DNA of 33,547 nucleotides from an uncultured bacterium (GTDB lineage Bacteria; Cyanobacteriota; Vampirovibrionia; Gastranaerophilales; Gastranaerophilaceae): NCBI GenBank assembly GCA_946622415.1, contig CAMOPX010000019.1, positions 1 to 33,547 of the forward strand, read 5' to 3'. Shown piece by piece: positions 32,447 to 33,547 of this stretch (position 1 is its first letter; each line of letters starts with the position of its first letter). The notes under the pieces were generated by a model. It saw only the letters and a program-made list of their open reading frames with translations, ran no database searches and was not told where the DNA came from. The position numbers and the translations under genes were made by a program.

Positions 32447-32700
32447 TATTTTTTATTGGTACTCCACAATAAATCCAGTATTTTCTGTGCTTCTGCAGAT
32501 AATGCGCCGTCTTGCAAAATTAAATATTGCACTGCAATAAGAACACATTCTGAACAAATATTTACTCCGGGGCCTTTAACGAGTTTTGGTACTTGTGTAT
32601 TCGGACGTCCGCAAAAACTGCAATATTCTACTTCTTGTATTGAATCGTTATTTTTAGGATGTTTTTTTTCAAATGAAACTACTTTTTTATCTTCTTTCAT
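32446..32700 (-). CDS. Stand-alone ClpX-type C4 zinc-finger protein
   Basis: An 84-aa protein built around the zinc-binding domain normally found at the N-terminus of ClpX: YCSFCGRP (C27, C30) and NICSECV (C49, C52), with GPGVNICSEC matching the ClpX domain closely. There is no AAA+ ATPase after it; the chain ends 30 residues later after a short helix. In ClpX this domain dimerises and recruits adaptors and substrates, so a free copy could be an adaptor or regulator. The ATG is well placed 6-7 nt after GAGGAAT. It is the first gene of the operon with the HEAT-like protein, ruvX and DUF1292, coupled through TAATG. Confidence 0.85.
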   Translation of the reverse strand: MKEDKKVVSFEKKHPKNNDSIQEVEYCSFCGRPNTQVPKLVKGPGVNICSECVLIAVQYLILQDGALSAEAQKILDLLWSTNKK

Positions 32701-32760
32701 GATTATTCCTCTATTATTACTACTATTCTATGCTATTTGGGTATTTATTACAACGATTAA

Positions 32761-32820
32761 ATTGTTAAGATTTGTTAAGAAATTAAATCTTTTTGCAATT
32801 TTTGTTTTCAAAAATACTTT
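32761..32820 (+). promoter_or_regulatory. Tandem 10-mer and possible promoter before the 116-aa gene
   Basis: ATTGTTAAGA and TTTGTTAAGA lie head to tail at 32761-32780, a possible operator. TTGCAA (32793-32798) and TACTTT (32815-32820) are spaced by 16 nt and could be the promoter; the -10 is weak. Confidence 0.35.
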
Positions 32821-32856
32821 ATTAAGATACAAGAGTTTATTAAGAGGGTTAAAAAC

Positions 32857-33207
32857 ATGGCAATCGGCGCACAAGACAAATTAGACAAAGCATTAGTTAA
32901 AAAATATCAAAGTTTAAAAGTAGATAATGCAATCGTTCAAAATTCAATGATCGATCCTAATAAATTGATGAACACATTAAATGATTATGCAAACGCTCAT
33001 ATGGAAGCTTTTAGAATACAACAAGCAGTAAAAGATGTTTGTGCAAAAGCTATCAGCATGAATATTCAATATACAAAAATGAAATCAGTTAAATCCAAGA
33101 AAGAAAGATTAGCTGAAGCTGCTAAGAAAGTTGTTGCAGCACAAATGGCAAAGAAAAATGCATTGATGGAAAAATTGAAAAAAGAACCACGTCCTGAAAT
33201 TGCATAG
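32857..33207 (+). CDS. Small basic helical protein of unknown function
   Basis: A 116-aa, Lys- and Ala-rich, all-helical soluble protein. Residues 1-70 form amphipathic helices with MAIGAQDKLDKALVKKY at the start; residues 75-116 are a basic coiled-coil-like tail (SVKSKKERLAEAAKKVVAA) ending EPRPEIA. No cysteine, signal peptide or membrane segment. The basic tail could bind nucleic acid or the envelope surface, but no family is recognised. The ribosome site AAGAGGG is strong and the gene stands alone with its own terminator. Codons look tidier than those of neighbouring unknowns (many gca, aaa, gaa), a pattern often seen in well-expressed genes. Confidence 0.7.
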   Translation: MAIGAQDKLDKALVKKYQSLKVDNAIVQNSMIDPNKLMNTLNDYANAHMEAFRIQQAVKDVCAKAISMNIQYTKMKSVKSKKERLAEAAKKVVAAQMAKKNALMEKLKKEPRPEIA

Positions 33208-33225
33208 AAAACAAGTTTATATACT

Positions 33226-33290
33226 ACATACAAACCAACTCATAATAAACTCAAGAGATAGTTGACAAGTTTTAGAAATGGTTTGTGTGT
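33226..33290 (+). ncRNA. Structured 3' region of the 116-aa gene
   Basis: ACATACAAACCA (33226-33237) pairs over 12 bp with TGGTTTGTGTGT (33279-33290), with one G-U pair, enclosing a 41-nt loop that contains a small AACT/AGTT stem. It lies between the stop and the terminator, so it may be a structured 3' UTR or the body of a small RNA processed from it. Confidence 0.5.
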
Positions 33291-33298
33291 GTTAAAAG

Positions 33299-33322
33299 CC
33301 TCAAGCGATTGAGGTTTTTTTT
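33299..33322 (+). terminator. Intrinsic terminator of the 116-aa gene
   Basis: CCTCAA (33299-33304), loop GCGA, TTGAGG (33309-33314), then a run of eight T. The stem is preceded by AAAAG, extending the A-T flanks. Confidence 0.92.
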
Positions 33323-33325
33323 ATA

Positions 33326-33547
33326 CCCGAATCAAGTGAACGGATTTTGCGTAGGGTGAAGCGAAGCGGAATCCCGAAGTAGCGAGGGCAATATGAAGCG
33401 GTAACGAAGTGAAGCGAAATACTTGCCAGAGTGAAGCAAAATCCAAGACGGTTTAGTGCGCAAGCAAACTTAGCGAACGAAGATTCGGGCAGAAGTGTAT
33501 GAAGCTCGTGACGTCAGACTGATGAAGTCTGACGGACAGAGCGGAAT
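33326..33547. repeat. GC-richer structured repeat element, cut by window end
   Basis: Noncoding, purine-rich stretch with base composition unlike the rest of the window. Nested inverted repeats: CCCGAATC (33326-33333) with GATTCGGG (33482-33489); GGATTTTGC (33342-33350) with GCAAAATCC (33436-33444); GGCAA (33387-33391) with TTGCC (33423-33427); and CGTCAGACT (33512-33520) with AGTCTGACG (33526-33534). Short GAAGCGAAG and GAAGTGAAGCG units recur. All frames hit stops quickly. It could be an interspersed palindromic repeat family or a large structured RNA; the 3' end is outside the window. Confidence 0.6.

Noticed and set aside
33262-33267. TTGACA as a -35 element
   Set aside because: No acceptable -10 lies at the right distance, and the site falls in the loop of the 3' stem.
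33326-33547. CRISPR array, tRNA, tmRNA or RNase P RNA
   Set aside because: No regularly spaced direct repeats, no cloverleaf, and no tmRNA or RNase P signature sequences are recognisable.

Overview
The window is strongly AT-rich, gene-dense bacterial chromosome with no mobile element, CRISPR array, rRNA or tRNA that I can see. The gene set points to a diderm, peptidoglycan-making bacterium. It has an MlaA/VacJ-type outer-membrane lipid protein, a DUF374 acyltransferase, a small secreted beta-rich protein, an LL-diaminopimelate aminotransferase, the MEP-pathway enzyme DXR and GatA. With RuvX next to DUF1292, CsaB and many lineage-restricted small proteins, this looks most like the non-photosynthetic sister lineage of cyanobacteria (Gastranaerophilales/Melainabacteria, Vampirovibrionia). 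That placement is inference from gene content; no marker tree could be run.

Layout. (a) 50-6125, plus strand: two GT-C (GT39-like) membrane glycosyltransferase paralogs flank a YfcE-type metallophosphoesterase, followed by a TPR protein and a 56-aa Asn/Gln-rich ORF. (b) 6122-8074, minus: a tandem pair of two-TM membrane proteins whose soluble domain resembles a degenerate class III nucleotide cyclase. (c) 8184-14355: gatA, yraN, a diiron ferritin-like protein and ileS. (d) 14478-20006: secA, then on the minus strand a cluster of two small unknowns, dxr and a 331-aa unknown. (e) 20140-22479: a small helical protein, a secreted beta-rich protein and a TrpD-like pseudoenzyme. (f) 22775-26157: rpsP, dapL, DUF374 acyltransferase, csaB. 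(g) 26284-28314: an MlaA domain fused to an alpha/beta-hydrolase. (h) 28311-30035: two paralogous proteins with AH-x-LA repeats and a shared N-terminal leader. (i) 30117-32700, minus operon: orphan ClpX-type zinc finger, HEAT-like protein, ruvX, DUF1292. (j) 32857-33547: a small basic helical protein, a structured 3' region with a terminator, and a GC-richer structured repeat element cut by the window edge.

Cell-envelope work dominates: two GT-C enzymes, CsaB, DUF374 acyltransferase, MlaA-hydrolase, DapL, DXR (isoprenoid carriers), SecA and the secreted beta-rich protein. The rest is translation (GatA, IleS, S16) and DNA or RNA maintenance (RuvX, YraN).

The most unusual signals are: an F-x-G-containing N-terminal leader shared by three otherwise different proteins; the AH-x-LA repeat pair with a near-identical upstream box; the cyclase-like paralog pair; the MlaA-hydrolase fusion; a TrpD homolog without its PRPP motifs; three convergent gene pairs whose stop codons share one TTAA; and the structured element at the 3' end.
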